DNA from: Progne subis subis
Lineage: Eukaryota; Chordata; Aves; Passeriformes; Hirundinidae
Direction: 5' to 3'
DNA length: 64,000 bases
Assembly: GCA_022316685.1 (NCBI GenBank)
Contig: JAKJHU010000030.1
Span: 14,211,360 to 14,275,359 of the forward strand
The translations under genes were made by a program, and so were the position numbers. The notes beneath the pieces were generated by a model, which was not told the origin of the DNA, made no database searches, and worked only from the letters and a program-made list of their open reading frames with translations. Positions 42,601-54,900 of this stretch are shown here, one piece after another. Position 1 is the stretch's first letter, and every line of letters starts with the position of its first letter.

Positions 42601-45600
42601 AAAAGAAACAGAAAACAGCACATGTGGTTTATCTTGAGATTACTTTTTCCAATTTACCCTTCTCCCTTTATTTTTCTCTTATGCATTTTTGTTTCAAACT
42701 TTATCATCTAACAAAAGAAAGCAATTGAGTTCTTGGGAGAAAGAAGAGTTTTTGGAAGTTTCAGGAAAGAAAATTATAAGTCCCATAATTCCTCACCTTC
42801 TTCTGAGCCATATCTGTTTTCCAATTTGATGGACTCCAGCTGGAAACTTGTTTGAACTTGAATAACTGGAAGGATTTTACCATTGCAGTGAAATTCAGTC
42901 ACAGCTCTCCTCTGAAGATTTGTCTTGCCTGTCCCATCACAGAAGGGACTTTCCATGCAATTTTTTTCCAATATGAGGAATTCCTCTGGCTCCAGCCTTC
43001 AGAGTCTTTTTCTCAGGGTTCTTCATTACACACCCTGTGGGAGCTTCCAAACAGTGATTGCTCAAACTTGGCAGAGGACAATTTGTAGATTTTCCCACTT
43101 TCTATGGAAATTTCTTTTGTATTAATTGTCCCTCTCCTGGGAATCTGTGTCTCAGAGGAAATATGAGACTTCTGTGATATGACTTGTGATTTCCTTTTAT
43201 TTTGTGGATTTTATTCATGGTACAGCACAATTACTCCTAAACGGAACAGTTTTGCAAGTGTATCTTGCAAGAGTTCAAAAGGAGTTCAGAGAGTGACCAG
43301 TTCTTTGATACCACTTGAAACCAGTCATCTCCCATGTCTTCTAGGATACCGCTGACATTTCTTGACTGATTCCAAGTATCAGTGCTTATTTCACAAGCTC
43401 AGTGGACCAAAGAAATTCTTCTTGAAGTGGATGACAGATGAAATTTAACCTAAGATCATAGGCTTTGGGGAGCTGCTTGTAATTTCCTCTCAATCCCACT
43501 GTCTAAATTAGATGATTTCAAAGGTTCTATGTCTCCCCTAAAAGATTAGCAGCTATAAAACAGCCAACATAGAAAACCCCTCTGCTCTATTTTTCAGCAC
43601 TTCCAAATGAAATATTTGGATGTTTCTAGTCTGTCGGGAAGTGTCACAATCTCTTAACTAGAAACTGATTACTCCACGCATTAAATGTTGAAGTTTTCAG
43701 CTATTTCCTTGTGAGTTTTGCTTTTGTCACCTCCACAGATTTAACACCACATGCACCACATACACATACAGTGATTTGTTGCACTCGTGCATTTTAAAAG
43801 GCACCACGTGATCCACAGCTCTGTGTCACAAAGCTGGCCTCTAGTTAACATTATCAATTACTACCAGTTGAAATAGTATTTAAGTGTAATGACTATTAAT
43901 ATCAATAATTGCACATGCACACACACACACACATATAAATAGCCTATATATGCATATATATATGGATGCATGTCATTTATTCATCACTCCTGTGGTACAT
44001 GGCACATGAAATAAGCAGCAGGTATGTCATATGTGACCCAGGTTCTGTACCTCTCCGGGTGAACGGCAGTGGTTGGCTCTAATAATCATATAGCTTTGTT
44101 ATATCTAATAATTTAATGTGAAGGAAAGGGTTGATCATAAAGATAAGGCTTTTATATTACATTTATCAGTTCCCTTCAGATTTATGTCTGACATTTAAAT
44201 TAGAAAGTTCAATCAGCTTGAATCCTTATAAAACACCAACTTCTCTGTTCCAAACCAGTTGAGAGTACATACTCCTAATGCCAAAATTAGCTGCTAAATA
44301 TCTTCACACTTGTCTTGATAGATCCCTCCAGGACTCAGAAACAACACCCTCTGTGGTTATATGTACTACGCACCTGAACCAAACAGAAGTAGATTATGAA
44401 TTTAGGAATCAAAGTAATATTTGTATTCATACTTTTGAGCTTAACTACTGAAGCATTTTGAATAATATACATGTTTTCAGGCTAAAGATAATGAGAGATG
44501 TTTTCTATTCTTATAGCACATTTATTCATGCATTCAATCAAAATTTAAAAAGGAACTCCTGAAGTGAGCATAATTTGCATTTGAAAAAACTGTTCAAAAT
44601 TCATATTCTGTCAGAGATCTACAGAAAATCACTGTCTTGAAAAAATATTTCCAACAGAAAAGCATTTAACAGAAAGCATTTAATGCAACTCTCAAGTTCT
44701 CAGCTGTTAAAAGATAAATCAGATTAGTTGCTCCATTAAAGTTTATAACTGAAGTGAAAAATTGTCAGGCTGTATTTTGGGAATTATAGACAAATAACAG
44801 CTATGCAGTCAGAAACAATGCAGTCCTATACATTTTGATCATAAATATAGAAGTATTTATAATAACTTATTCTCCAATGAACACTTAAACTACTTCCATC
44901 ACAATTTGCTTAGCTACACATAATAAAATTGGTACAAAGCACTAAGACATCATAGCATTGTAAAATATGTCTCTAGGAAGCTGTCATCACTACAATTGCA
45001 TATTTGGGAAAACATTTTTCAAAGCTCCACATTTTGCAACGTTTCAGTACATGTCTGACAAACCCTAGAGCTACACAGTTCATCCTGCAAATGCTGCCAG
45101 CAAGGTTAGCAGAGCCTTTTATGCTTCCTGGAAGAACTGATGCAGACAAAGGTACTGCTGTGATGAAGGAGGGAGGCCCTGCTGAGAAGAACTGAGTGCC
45201 CTCCAGCCCCAATAAATTGCAGTTCCTCTGGAAGTAAAAGGATCAAATCTGTTCTCCCTGATGTGAATGGAAGCAGGGTTAGGCAAACCACCTGCAGACA
45301 GCAATTTAGAGTACAAACTGATAATTACCAACAGTGATTTAACTGCTGTTAACTTCTGACTGCCTGTTCAGCCCTGCAAGTGTGCTCTGAATTGGCTTAT
45401 CTCCCTTGAATGGAGCCATGCTGGAGATGCACCAAAGAATCTGTTCTTCTGCATTGCAAGAAATATCTCTCCAGATGCATCCATGTGGAATCATGTAACT
45501 GCAAGAATTACTCCTTTCTTACATTAAAACTGTGTTAAAGTTTTAACTTTCTCAGACATCTGCAAAATGATCTTCTTTAATCAATTGCCACCTCTTAAGG

Positions 45601-48600
45601 CATGTGTTTTTCATTAGTTTAATTATTTTTGTTAGTCTGTCATTGTCCTTTGCTAGATAGGTTCCAATATGCTACTGAGACAAATGCATGGTTCCAGCCA
45701 TCTGGGACAATGACAAATGCATAATTTGGAAGTGTTTCTTTTAAATCCAGTTTCCACTTTATTTGTACTCTTTGGAGCTCTCTCATGCACAACCCCAGAT
45801 CTGCTGCCACACAAACTCTCACAGTGAAGCTTTATGAGCCATGGAATTGTGTGCCCGGTTTTCTGGGACAGCCATGAACAGGTAAGAATTTTGCCTCTGC
45901 ACAGATGTGACATTTGGCCAGCTGGGTGTCCTGGTGTGCCTGAAGTTACATGGGTTTCAAGGTCATGATGGTCTCACATGATAGTTAATATCAGGTGCCT
46001 AATTTTTGATATCAGCTGTCCAAAATTCAGAAGTACCGAGCCAAAGACTGGTTTTTATTTTCAAAAGCAGGAATGAGTTGAGAGCTTCAAGAGCAAGTAC
46101 CTTCTGAAAGTCTCAGCTTAGCAGATAATTTATACTTAGCATTTGTGAAAACTTTCCCTTCTTTGCAAAAGCAGAAAGCCCATGAAGACAAAGTGCACTG
46201 TTCCTTCTTAACCAGCATTTCCAGCTCAGTGACTGTACTTGCACAGTGTGGAATAAATCTTACCCTGATCTCTGTAAGAAAACAGTACAGACAACATAAT
46301 CAGGAAAATAAAGTGCAGCAGCACCCAGCTATTAGTGAGAGGGATTCAGGGTACCTGGAAAGATGCTCTGGAGCAGCAGGTGCTGCTGTGGGTTGAGTCA
46401 AGGGCTTTGTGGCTCAGAGAACTATTCAAGGCAGCACTGTTATTATACAGCAGAAAAGCTGCTGAAGCAACCGTATTGCCTGCAAAATTCATTCCACATC
46501 TCTTTAATGAAGAGCAGGTTTTCCCCTCAATTACTATGTGACAGAAATTACTCCCTGTAGTCCTGTCCCCCAAATGACAGTCACCAAATGAGAGACTACT
46601 GTGAATAAAAAAACCCAGCAGATTTCCATAATGCTTAACAGCCTGATCTGCCTGAATGTTATCAACCCCATTATTGTTATCAATCCCTCACAAAAGGAAG
46701 AGATCTGTCGGCACTGAGATAAATGTTAACAGACAGAAAGTTGCAAGTAAAATCTTGTACTTATTTTCTCATTTTTTGTCTCAGTATTGTTGAAAACTGA
46801 TGCTCAATGGTTCAGTGGCTCCACAATGATAGATACACTAGTTAAACTCTGCAGAAGATGAGAAACACCAGTAGACCTGCTAATACTGTACTTCTGAAGT
46901 CTGACCAAGGCTTTTCAAGATTCAAAAGTTGATGCATTTTTTCTTGGTTGTACTGAACCTGAAGGTTAAAAATCTGCCCTTTTTTCCCTTAATATTTTCC
47001 TATATATTTTTTTAAAAAGGATTCATACCCTTGTGAAATTATCAGCTTAATTCCATTCTTTAACTCTGCCTATCTAAAAGAAAGTAGAAAGGCCTGTAAG
47101 ACAGTTAAAACACTAACAAATCAAACAACTTAGGGTTTTAGAGACACGAACTAGATGTTTGGGGATCCTGTCTAAACATTCATATCCAGGAGAGTTGTCT
47201 TCTAAGAATGTGAATCTTATTAGCTCATGTCTGAAACTCAAAAAAATGCAAGAAATATGTATACTGATGACTAAAAATCATAGTTCTCTATGTTACGTAT
47301 TGTGATTTGGAATGCTTGTGCCTTCCAAACTGAGATATGCACTGTGGCAGTTAAATCTGGCATCATTTGAGATGCAAATTGTAGAATTACAGGAAATCGT
47401 CATTGCCAGATTCTTACAAACCAGAACACTCAGCTCATACTGTAACTGATGACTTCTTGGGGACATACTGATCCACTTGCTGAAGGGAATCACCATGCAA
47501 ATAATGTAACTGTGACCAAGGGGTAAAATAATTGATTTTACTCCTTCCAGATATCAAAGAAGAAACCAGCATGATCCTCACTGCAGCAATACACTGTATG
47601 TGAAGCTGTAAAGGTCAACTGCCTTAGTGAAACACTGAATAGGCAGATGTTTGCAGTCAGCAATCATATTTTTGGCAATGAATGTGAGGTGGCAGAGACA
47701 CCACAAAAGAGATAGCAAGATCATTCCTGAAGTAACAGGTGCAAAGAGCCCCAGCACAAGGGGAATTCACACCACCAGTACATTTTATACTGCAGATATA
47801 TCAGTCCTTTAGAAACTATGCAGAAGGAGCAGGAGGAGAAATAGCCAGCAGCAGATTACCAGCAGAGCTAAGAGCAGCTGCCTTTCATCTCCTTCTCACC
47901 CAGAAGCACTTCATTACACATTTAAGACTGTCATGTCACTTCCACACTGCAACAGTGCAACACCAACATTCAGCACAAATAGCCCAAAAACTGCAACATC
48001 CAACCCTTGATAGCCCTGCTGCTTCAACAACTGCTGTATGGAGACACTCCAGCCAAGCCAGCAACATTATAATCTGCCAAAAAGATCTTAAAAATGTTCA
48101 TTTCACCTGTGTGACTGAATGTGAGAATGTGAGAAACAATACTCAGGAATTTTACATGAAAAGTTCATTTTGTTATACTGTTGCTTGTGGAAGCAGGAAT
48201 CTTCTGATGTCATATAACTTTACCGGAGACAGCACCAGTGCTGGCACCCATCTGCAACATATTGCAGATGGCCAATATCCTCTTTTAAAAGACAGATAAT
48301 ATGACAGTCATGAGTTCTCAGGCATCAGAGTGGGCTCTTACAAATATTGAGGGAATTACCGCATCTGTGAGTTTTAGCTCTCCACTAAATTGAAACACAT
48401 TTTTTTCTGGCCTATATTTGACCACACAGCTTGGCTAGAGCCATGAAGCCACACTGTGCCAAGAGATAAACTTGATTGCTAAGGTCTCTTGCCTTGGTTA
48501 GAAAGCTCAACTCATGCTGAGTGCAATGATGTGAACTTCAGTGTAGGTATCACAAACACTTAGATTCTAGGAACTCAGCAATGAGGTAGGACATCACAGT

Positions 48601-48750
48601 TTTATTATTGTCATGTGTAAGAGGAAAAAAAAGGTGTAAGAGAAGGTGTGAGATGGTATAAGGTATGTGAAAGTTATCTAGAAGGTTTAAATATGATGAT
48701 TTGAGAGGAAAACAATACAATAAACTGTAGATCAGATCTGAAGATATTCT
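39601..48750. other. Longest stretch (9 kb) without recognised genes or interspersed repeats
   Basis: Simple sequence only: A14 at 40370-40383; an 11-bp perfect tandem (AACTTACCAGT) at 41410-41431; ACAC-rich 42055-42100; (AC)n/(TA)n at 43911-43963; a 15-bp imperfect tandem (AACAGAAAAGCATTT) at 44653-44681. The 186-codon frame 47739-48299 starts at GTG and shows no domain. 43730-44330 has the mixed composition often seen in conserved non-coding DNA, but I cannot test conservation. Confidence 0.5.
43911..43963. repeat. (AC)n and (TA)n dinucleotide repeat
   Basis: ACACACACACAC followed by ATATAAATAGCC and CTATATATGCATATATATATG. Confidence 0.92.
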
Positions 48751-48820
48751 CAAATCATCTGACTTCAAATAAGGTTTGAAAGTTCACACTTTCAAACTTT
48801 ATTTGAAGTCAGATGATTTG
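48751..48820. repeat. Near-perfect hairpin: 33-bp stem, 4-nt loop
   Basis: Left arm 48751-48783 (starts CAAATCATCTGACTTC) and right arm 48788-48820 (ends GAAGTCAGATGATTTG) are reverse complements at 32 of 33 positions. The exception pairs G at 48773 with T at 48798, a wobble pair in plus-strand RNA. The loop is TCAC at 48784-48787. Outside the arms pairing stops at once (T versus C). No target duplication or transposon end is evident. It could form a cruciform, or a long hairpin if transcribed. Confidence 0.97.
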
Positions 48821-51322
48821 CACGTAGTATCCAAGCCACTTGGAAGCTGGACTCCTAAAATCACTCTGGCATTTGTAACATATCACTCTAAGAAGAAGGA
48901 AGAACTGTTGCAAAGGTGCTTCTATGCAGCTAGAAGCTAAAACCAACCCCTCATTATTAACATAGTAAGAAAGAACATAAAAATATCAAACAAAAATGAG
49001 AAAAGGGAGTATTCATTACCTAATCACAAAATGACAACTTTACAACTACAGTACTTTATGTGTCATTTAAAGAGCTGATACCCTTGATAAGGCTCATTAA
49101 GAAAAAATCTCCTAGGAGAACTAGCTGCTCAAAGAGTCAATTGCATTGAAGTACCATCTCAGAACCTGCTGGGGGGGTCTTTGAGTTACCGGAAGTCTGT
49201 GGATTGTGTTGGCTGGTTCTGGGTCTACAGTGATCCCAAAAAGAGGTTATGCCAATAAAAGAGGGAAGCACCAAGTGTCCAACATCACAGCATTGGACCA
49301 CCTCACAACACCAATACGTGGAACCTCATAACATGCCTCTGAGCTGTACAGTAGAGACACTTGCATGCTCATAATTGAGTATGTGTGTAAGTGCTTGTAG
49401 GACTGAGGCCAAAGGTTGAAACAGCAGCCAAGGGAATACCTGCTCAGCTTCTTCAAGGCAAGGATATTTTTTTTGTAAAAGGATATTTTAACCTTCAGAT
49501 GCCATGGACTGCATAGTGGTAATGTGACCTTTAACTTCTGTAGATCAAATGTTTATACAGGTGCTCTCATTTCCTGAAAGAGGAGCAGAGGTTTTAAAAT
49601 TATACAAGCACTAATAATTTAAATATTTTTCCCAGCTGCTGTATCATGCCATTGAAAATGAATATATTTATCATTTTTACTTGGATCCACATATGTAACA
49701 TAAGATTTTGAAAATCTTATGGTCATATGGTGGAAGTTTTCAGACTACATGTATAGGAAGGCACTTTAGTTCCTATCTAGCTTGAGTTCTAAAGATTACA
49801 ACAATGAAAAATTTCACAGGAAAAAGCTCTGAAGGTCCCTAATTATGAGGAATCCTAGTGCTGGAGTGGCTGCAGATCAAGTGAAGGAAGACCAGAGGTC
49901 CTAGGATTGCTGTGGTTCATAGGTCAGTTCTGAGGCTGATACCAAGGGGGTTTTCTTGTCCCAGTTTGGTGGCAATGTTAACAGACTGAAGAAGAAACAC
50001 CAGCTTTATATGGGAAATGCCAGATACAAAGATTTCTCAATTGTTCCTATTCCACGCTTCCCTGGAGCTGACAAAAAATGCTGTTTTCCACATCCCTTGG
50101 CAATCATCTGTTTTTCCAATAGCTCAGGACATCTCAGTGTCCCAGCGGAGATTCTCTCTCTGGGTCTGTACTGCCATGGAGAGCTTGTGGGGTTGGGCTG
50201 AGAGTGGTGTTTGCTGCATTTGCTTTTCCTGTAGATGCTTTTAGGTCAAGTCTGGAAAACACACAGATATAAAAGCTCTGAAAAATGCTGCATGTGAATG
50301 ACTTCACGTCTGCCCCTGAGCTATGAGCCAATTAATTAGTGAAATGCAATTCTGGCTGCCAGCTTGCCACTTTGAGCCACGTTTCAGACTCTCAGATAAG
50401 TGATTTACATTAGATGCTTAGAAAAGCACCATGTGAATCATATAAGGCTTATTTGCTATGCTTTGTTAGCCAGGTTAAAAGTTAAGGCAAGCAAATGGGT
50501 TGTGTTGAGATGTAAAATATACCCAGTAATGTGCTTTTCTCAGGAGGTAAGTGAGAAATAAGAGTCCTCAGAAGTGGCACCATGGGAAATTTCTTCCATT
50601 TAGTTTACAATCTGGGTCAACTCCTAGAGGGTTTTCCTGCAACAGCCTGGAAATATAAAAACTTTGGGTAATGCTTGCAATACACACACAATACTGAAGT
50701 GTTTGCTGCCCTCCCACAAGCACACAAACTAGAGTAAGGGTCAAAGGATGGGACAGAGGATTTTAAAAAGAATGTGGAGGCTAAACATACCACACACAAG
50801 AGCAAGACATGTGCTTGTTGGGAAGAACATGTTAGTCTTGATATGGGGTAGAGAGTTCTACTGCCACAACTGCTGACAACCCACCTGACGCCAAAGGCTG
50901 AAAGGGACTGGATGAAGGGACCTCCATATCCCTTGATCTCTGATGGGAATGCAAATGTTTTGGAGAAGTGTCATTTTCCTTAGCTCTGTAGGGCCAGGAC
51001 CAGGCAGAAAATATTAGGGCAGCATGGCTCTAAAAATTCAGCTCAGAAAAAAAACATGCAGTACTGTGTTAGAGCAGAGCCATGTAGTTGTTATAGGGAA
51101 CCTCATGAGATATCGGTCTTAGGAACAGCAGCTGGGTTTCTAACTAACAGCTTTTGACTGAAAGGTACTCAGAATATTTCAAATATCACATATATCAATG
51201 GTGCTTACAGCAGATTTTGTACATGTTAATCTGTTTATTGAGAGATTGTTATATTCTCTGAAGATGTCTAAAAAGTGGTAGCAGGTACTGATCAGGATTT
51301 TAGGGTTTAAAATTTAGACATC
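48821..51322. other. Unannotated sequence with a small composite palindrome
   Basis: 49699-49721 is an 11-bp inverted repeat about one base (CATAAGATTTT/G/AAAATCTTATG), with CATATG on both sides (49690-49695 and 49724-49729). No gene or interspersed repeat recognised. Confidence 0.5.
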
Positions 51323-51945
51323 TAAATGAAAGAGGCTTTGTTTGATGCTAAAAACAAGGGGAGGAACTTGGTGGCCAAGAAGGCATCCTGGCTTTTATCA
51401 CAGTGTGGCCAGCAGGACCAGGGCAGTGCCCTATACTTGGCACTGGTGAGGCCACACCTCAAATCCTGTGTCCCGTTCTGGGCCCCTCACAAGAACATTG
51501 AGGTCCTGGGGCATCTCCAGAGAAGTGCAATGGAGATGAAGAAGGGTTTGGGGCACAAGTCAGATGAGGGGCAGTTCGGGTTGCTTAACTTGGAGAAAAG
51601 AAGGTTCAGGGGAGACCTTATCATGCTCTACAGCTCCCTGAAAGGAGGCTGTGGCCCAGTGGAGTTGGCCTTTTCTTCCAAGTAACAAGTGAAAATGGCC
51701 TCAAATTGTGCCAGAAGAGGTTTAGTTTGGATATTAGGAAAAATTTCTTCTTGGAAAATGTTGTCAAGCATTGGAATAGGTTTCCCAGGGACATGATTGT
51801 GCTGTTCCATGAGCTGGTGCTGTTCAAATGCATAGATGTGGCACCTGGGGACATGGTTAGGGGTGGACTTGGCAATTCTGGGTTACTGGTTGGACTCGAT
51901 GATCCTAAGGGTCTTTTCCAACCTAACAATTATGATTCAATGGTT
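51323..51945 (+). mobile_element. CR1 LINE 3' half
   Basis: The plus-strand frame 51326-51685 reads the C-terminal part of CR1 ORF2: LYLALVRPHLKSCVPFWAPH, KNIEVLGHLQRSAMEMKKGL, then LLNLEKRRFRGDLIMLYSSL. It stops early at SSK*, where intact CR1 goes on. After a frameshift 51706 onwards gives FSLDIRKNFFLENVVKHWNR and FPRD. The 3' UTR follows (GGTTGGACTCGATGATCCTA, TCTTTTCCAACCTAACAATT) and ends ATTATGATTCAATGGTTC. 5'-truncated near 51323. This is the least broken CR1 ORF2 piece in the window, but not functional. Confidence 0.92.
51326..51685 (+). pseudogene. CR1 ORF2 C-terminal remnant
   Basis: The piece runs 119 codons open. The family's ALVRPHLEYCVQFWAP and LEKRRLRGDLI motifs are both visible with a few substitutions. 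It has no reverse transcriptase catalytic motifs, since those lie upstream of the truncation point. It ends in a premature stop followed by a frameshifted continuation at 51706-51940. Confidence 0.85.
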
Positions 51946-54900
51946 CTTATGTGTGTATGAATACATGTATATATCAACAAAACTTGTAGGATAAAGGGAC
52001 AGTGCTTTCATGTTTATAGATAATCAAGCCCTGGATAGATTGTGCAGATGTTTTAAAGCCAGCTGGGAAGTAAATAATGGAAAAGTAAAACAATTTCTAG
52101 TTTCATTACACTGGAACATGTTGAATCTAATGGTGGTTCAGAAGGAATACAGTATTATAGTTCCTTATTTCCAGCTCTTCCTAAAATGATACATCTGCTG
52201 AGACCTTCTTTATGATGACAACCAACTGCTACAGGTGTCTTTTGATAGTTAATTTGGTTTAGCATTGTCTATTTGATTGATGGAAAGCCGATACTGAACT
52301 TTTCCCCAGGAGGCAGAAAAAACCACAGTTTTTTGATTACATTATCATTTTACAAACAGTGAGTCCTTTCCCCTAGCACAGGCAAAGGGAAGGCACTTAA
52401 AAAGTTATTCAAACAGATCTTGCTGCACCTATTAAAGCAGCGTTGGAGCTTGTTAACAGACTGTATATAGTGAAGGCCTGGAGCTGCTGATCATGATGAA
52501 CTTCTAATTTTCATGGCTTTCCAAAAATTACAGTGCCCTAATTAATGAAGCTTTCTGGAGAGTGTTTGTTCAGAAAAAGCATGCACTGAGTCCTATGTAA
52601 TCACTGGTTCTCACAGAGTACATGGCCCATCTGTAATTGCATTATGTTATAAAGAAGATCGTTAGAAATAATTCAAGACATGTCACTTCAAATGAAATAT
52701 TTCTCTAACTCAAGACCACCTCTGGTGGCAGGAAAATTCTGCTTTCCCCTAGATAATGAGGCAGAAAAGGGAAATGGGTATTTTGAATGAGAGACTTGAT
52801 GTTCACCTATATGTACTCCAAAGATAAAAAGGATTATTTATGGATTTATTTGGGATATAAAATCAACATTCACTGATCATATGGGGAAGCAGACTGTTTA
52901 GACATACTGCAACTGTGAAGCTATGGCACTATATACATGAATTATATGTATGATTTTCATGGGATTATTATAAACTCTGATTTGAGATGGGCTTTGGTTT
53001 TCAAGCTTGCATCTGAAATACTTCAAATTGGATTTTTCTGCATCCTTGGCTTTTAGAAACTGTGGTTCATGACCTCAAGTCTCCTGTTAACTGGTTCATA
53101 CTTCTTTTGTGTGTGTGCAGGATGTCAGAATCATAGCTCTACAGTTCAAACACAAAGTAACCTAGATCTTCCAGAGATGCTAAAATAAAAAATAAAAACT
53201 TTATTTTCCATGCAGATTAAAAAAAAAAAAAAATTAAAAAAAAATAAGGGAATAAAAATGAGAAACAGTTCAGTAGTATGGCTAGAGATTGGGACAGAAG
53301 ATAATTTTACCAGCTCTGGAAAATTAAATGAAACTTTGCCTCAATTTTCAATATGATTGTTGATACAAAGTATGATGACAAAATCAGAATACCTAATCAA
53401 GTACTTGGTTGGAAAAGCAAAGATCTATATCAAGAACAGACACTTAGTTCAAACATCATGATAAACTTTCATTGGGTGTGGAGAGGGCAAATAGTCTCCA
53501 GTGAAAAACACAGAAAAATTATCAAGCAAAGTACTGGTCCACCACCAAGGAGTGTTAATAGATTGAGGACACTGTAATTGAGTGAACAAAACCTCTTGCA
53601 AGTGCTCAAAAAGAGAAAACATATGATCAATAATATTATAGATTTGTTACTCTGACTTCAATGGTATATTGTGCTTATAGGAGAAAAAACATGAAGAAAA
53701 GCTAAGTGACTGAAAGGAAAGATGAAATACGGTTTATTTCTATGAAAGATTGAATATAAAACCTAAAGCTGATATTTTTATTCAGTAAAATGGCTGATTT
53801 GCTAGCTCAAGAAAATACAGATATCATTAATACCAGAAGACCAATGTATACATTGTCATGTAGAGTATTTTAATCCAAAAAAGTAGATTATTTAAACATT
53901 TTCAAGATTGAGATGACTGATAAAACATAGGTTGTTCTGGACAGGGATGTTTGAATTCTCAAAACATGATGCTCATGTTTCCTACTCAGACACCTGGATG
54001 CAGGCAAGGAGGTCAGTTTCACCTGCTTACAGCCTCACGAACAGGCACCCAAAAATCCCCCAAATCACTGGTGTTTGCCACCTTCGTCTATGCCTCTGCC
54101 TCTGTTTTGGGTAGGGGCATTGCCAGACTCATACCAGAATCCATCTTCTGTGGAGGGAGCCCAGCCCCCTGGTACTTCCTTGTAGATCCACAACAGGATC
54201 TTCATTCTTCATGCCTGAAGATTCCGCTTGTGCTCCTCTTCCATGAGCTAGTGCTATCCTGGAGTCCTGGGGAGGTCTGCAGGGCCTGTAGAGCCTGGTC
54301 TCTTCGTGTTGTGATGCTGGACACAGCCATCACATGTTCCTCAAGCCCCTTCTGAAACTTTGGGTGAGGAGATCAACTCCTGAGGGGCCTTCTTCATCAC
54401 CTCACATCCAGGGATACCCACCCCCTCCCAGCACTTTCAAAGCCACTGCCATTTCCCATGACAAATGCAATGCCTTGCTCTCAAAACCAGCCACTTGTTG
54501 CTAGCACTGACAAAGGATCATGCAATCTCTTGCTGGTTTTCCATTTTTTTCTACTTCTTTCTCATTTTAAGCTAGGAGCACTTCATGCCTGCAGTTGGCA
54601 GGGACAAAGGGGGAGGCAGCAGGGTGGGAAGGGGAGAGGGCTGAGGAACATCTGTTTCACATTTAACCTGGAACCAAACTTTTTCATCATGCTTCTCCAG
54701 CCTCGTTTGTATATTGATTCAATTACTAGGCTCTGCTAGTGCAAGAGATTTATATTAAAGCCTCATACAAAGCGATTGTGTTTTGTCACACAACAATACT
54801 GAATGAACTACAAACACACTCTACATGATCCCTCTCAGTCGTACACATTTGCCTGGGGACCATCCAACTGACCTAGACTCCAGCTGGACTCTTCCTTATC

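Noticed and set aside
47739..48299. Longest open frame in the window, 186 codons, plus strand
   Set aside because: It begins at GTG, has no ATG near its start, and shows no domain, signal peptide or coding-like composition. A chance frame is more likely than a gene.
53127..53140. TCAGAATCATAG, like a CR1 3' terminus on minus
   Set aside because: The expected GGAAGG and CAAGTCCAAC blocks do not follow.
53951..54355. 134-codon plus-strand frame in a GC-richer island
   Set aside because: Starts at TTG, overlaps another open frame in a different phase, and resembles no protein I know.
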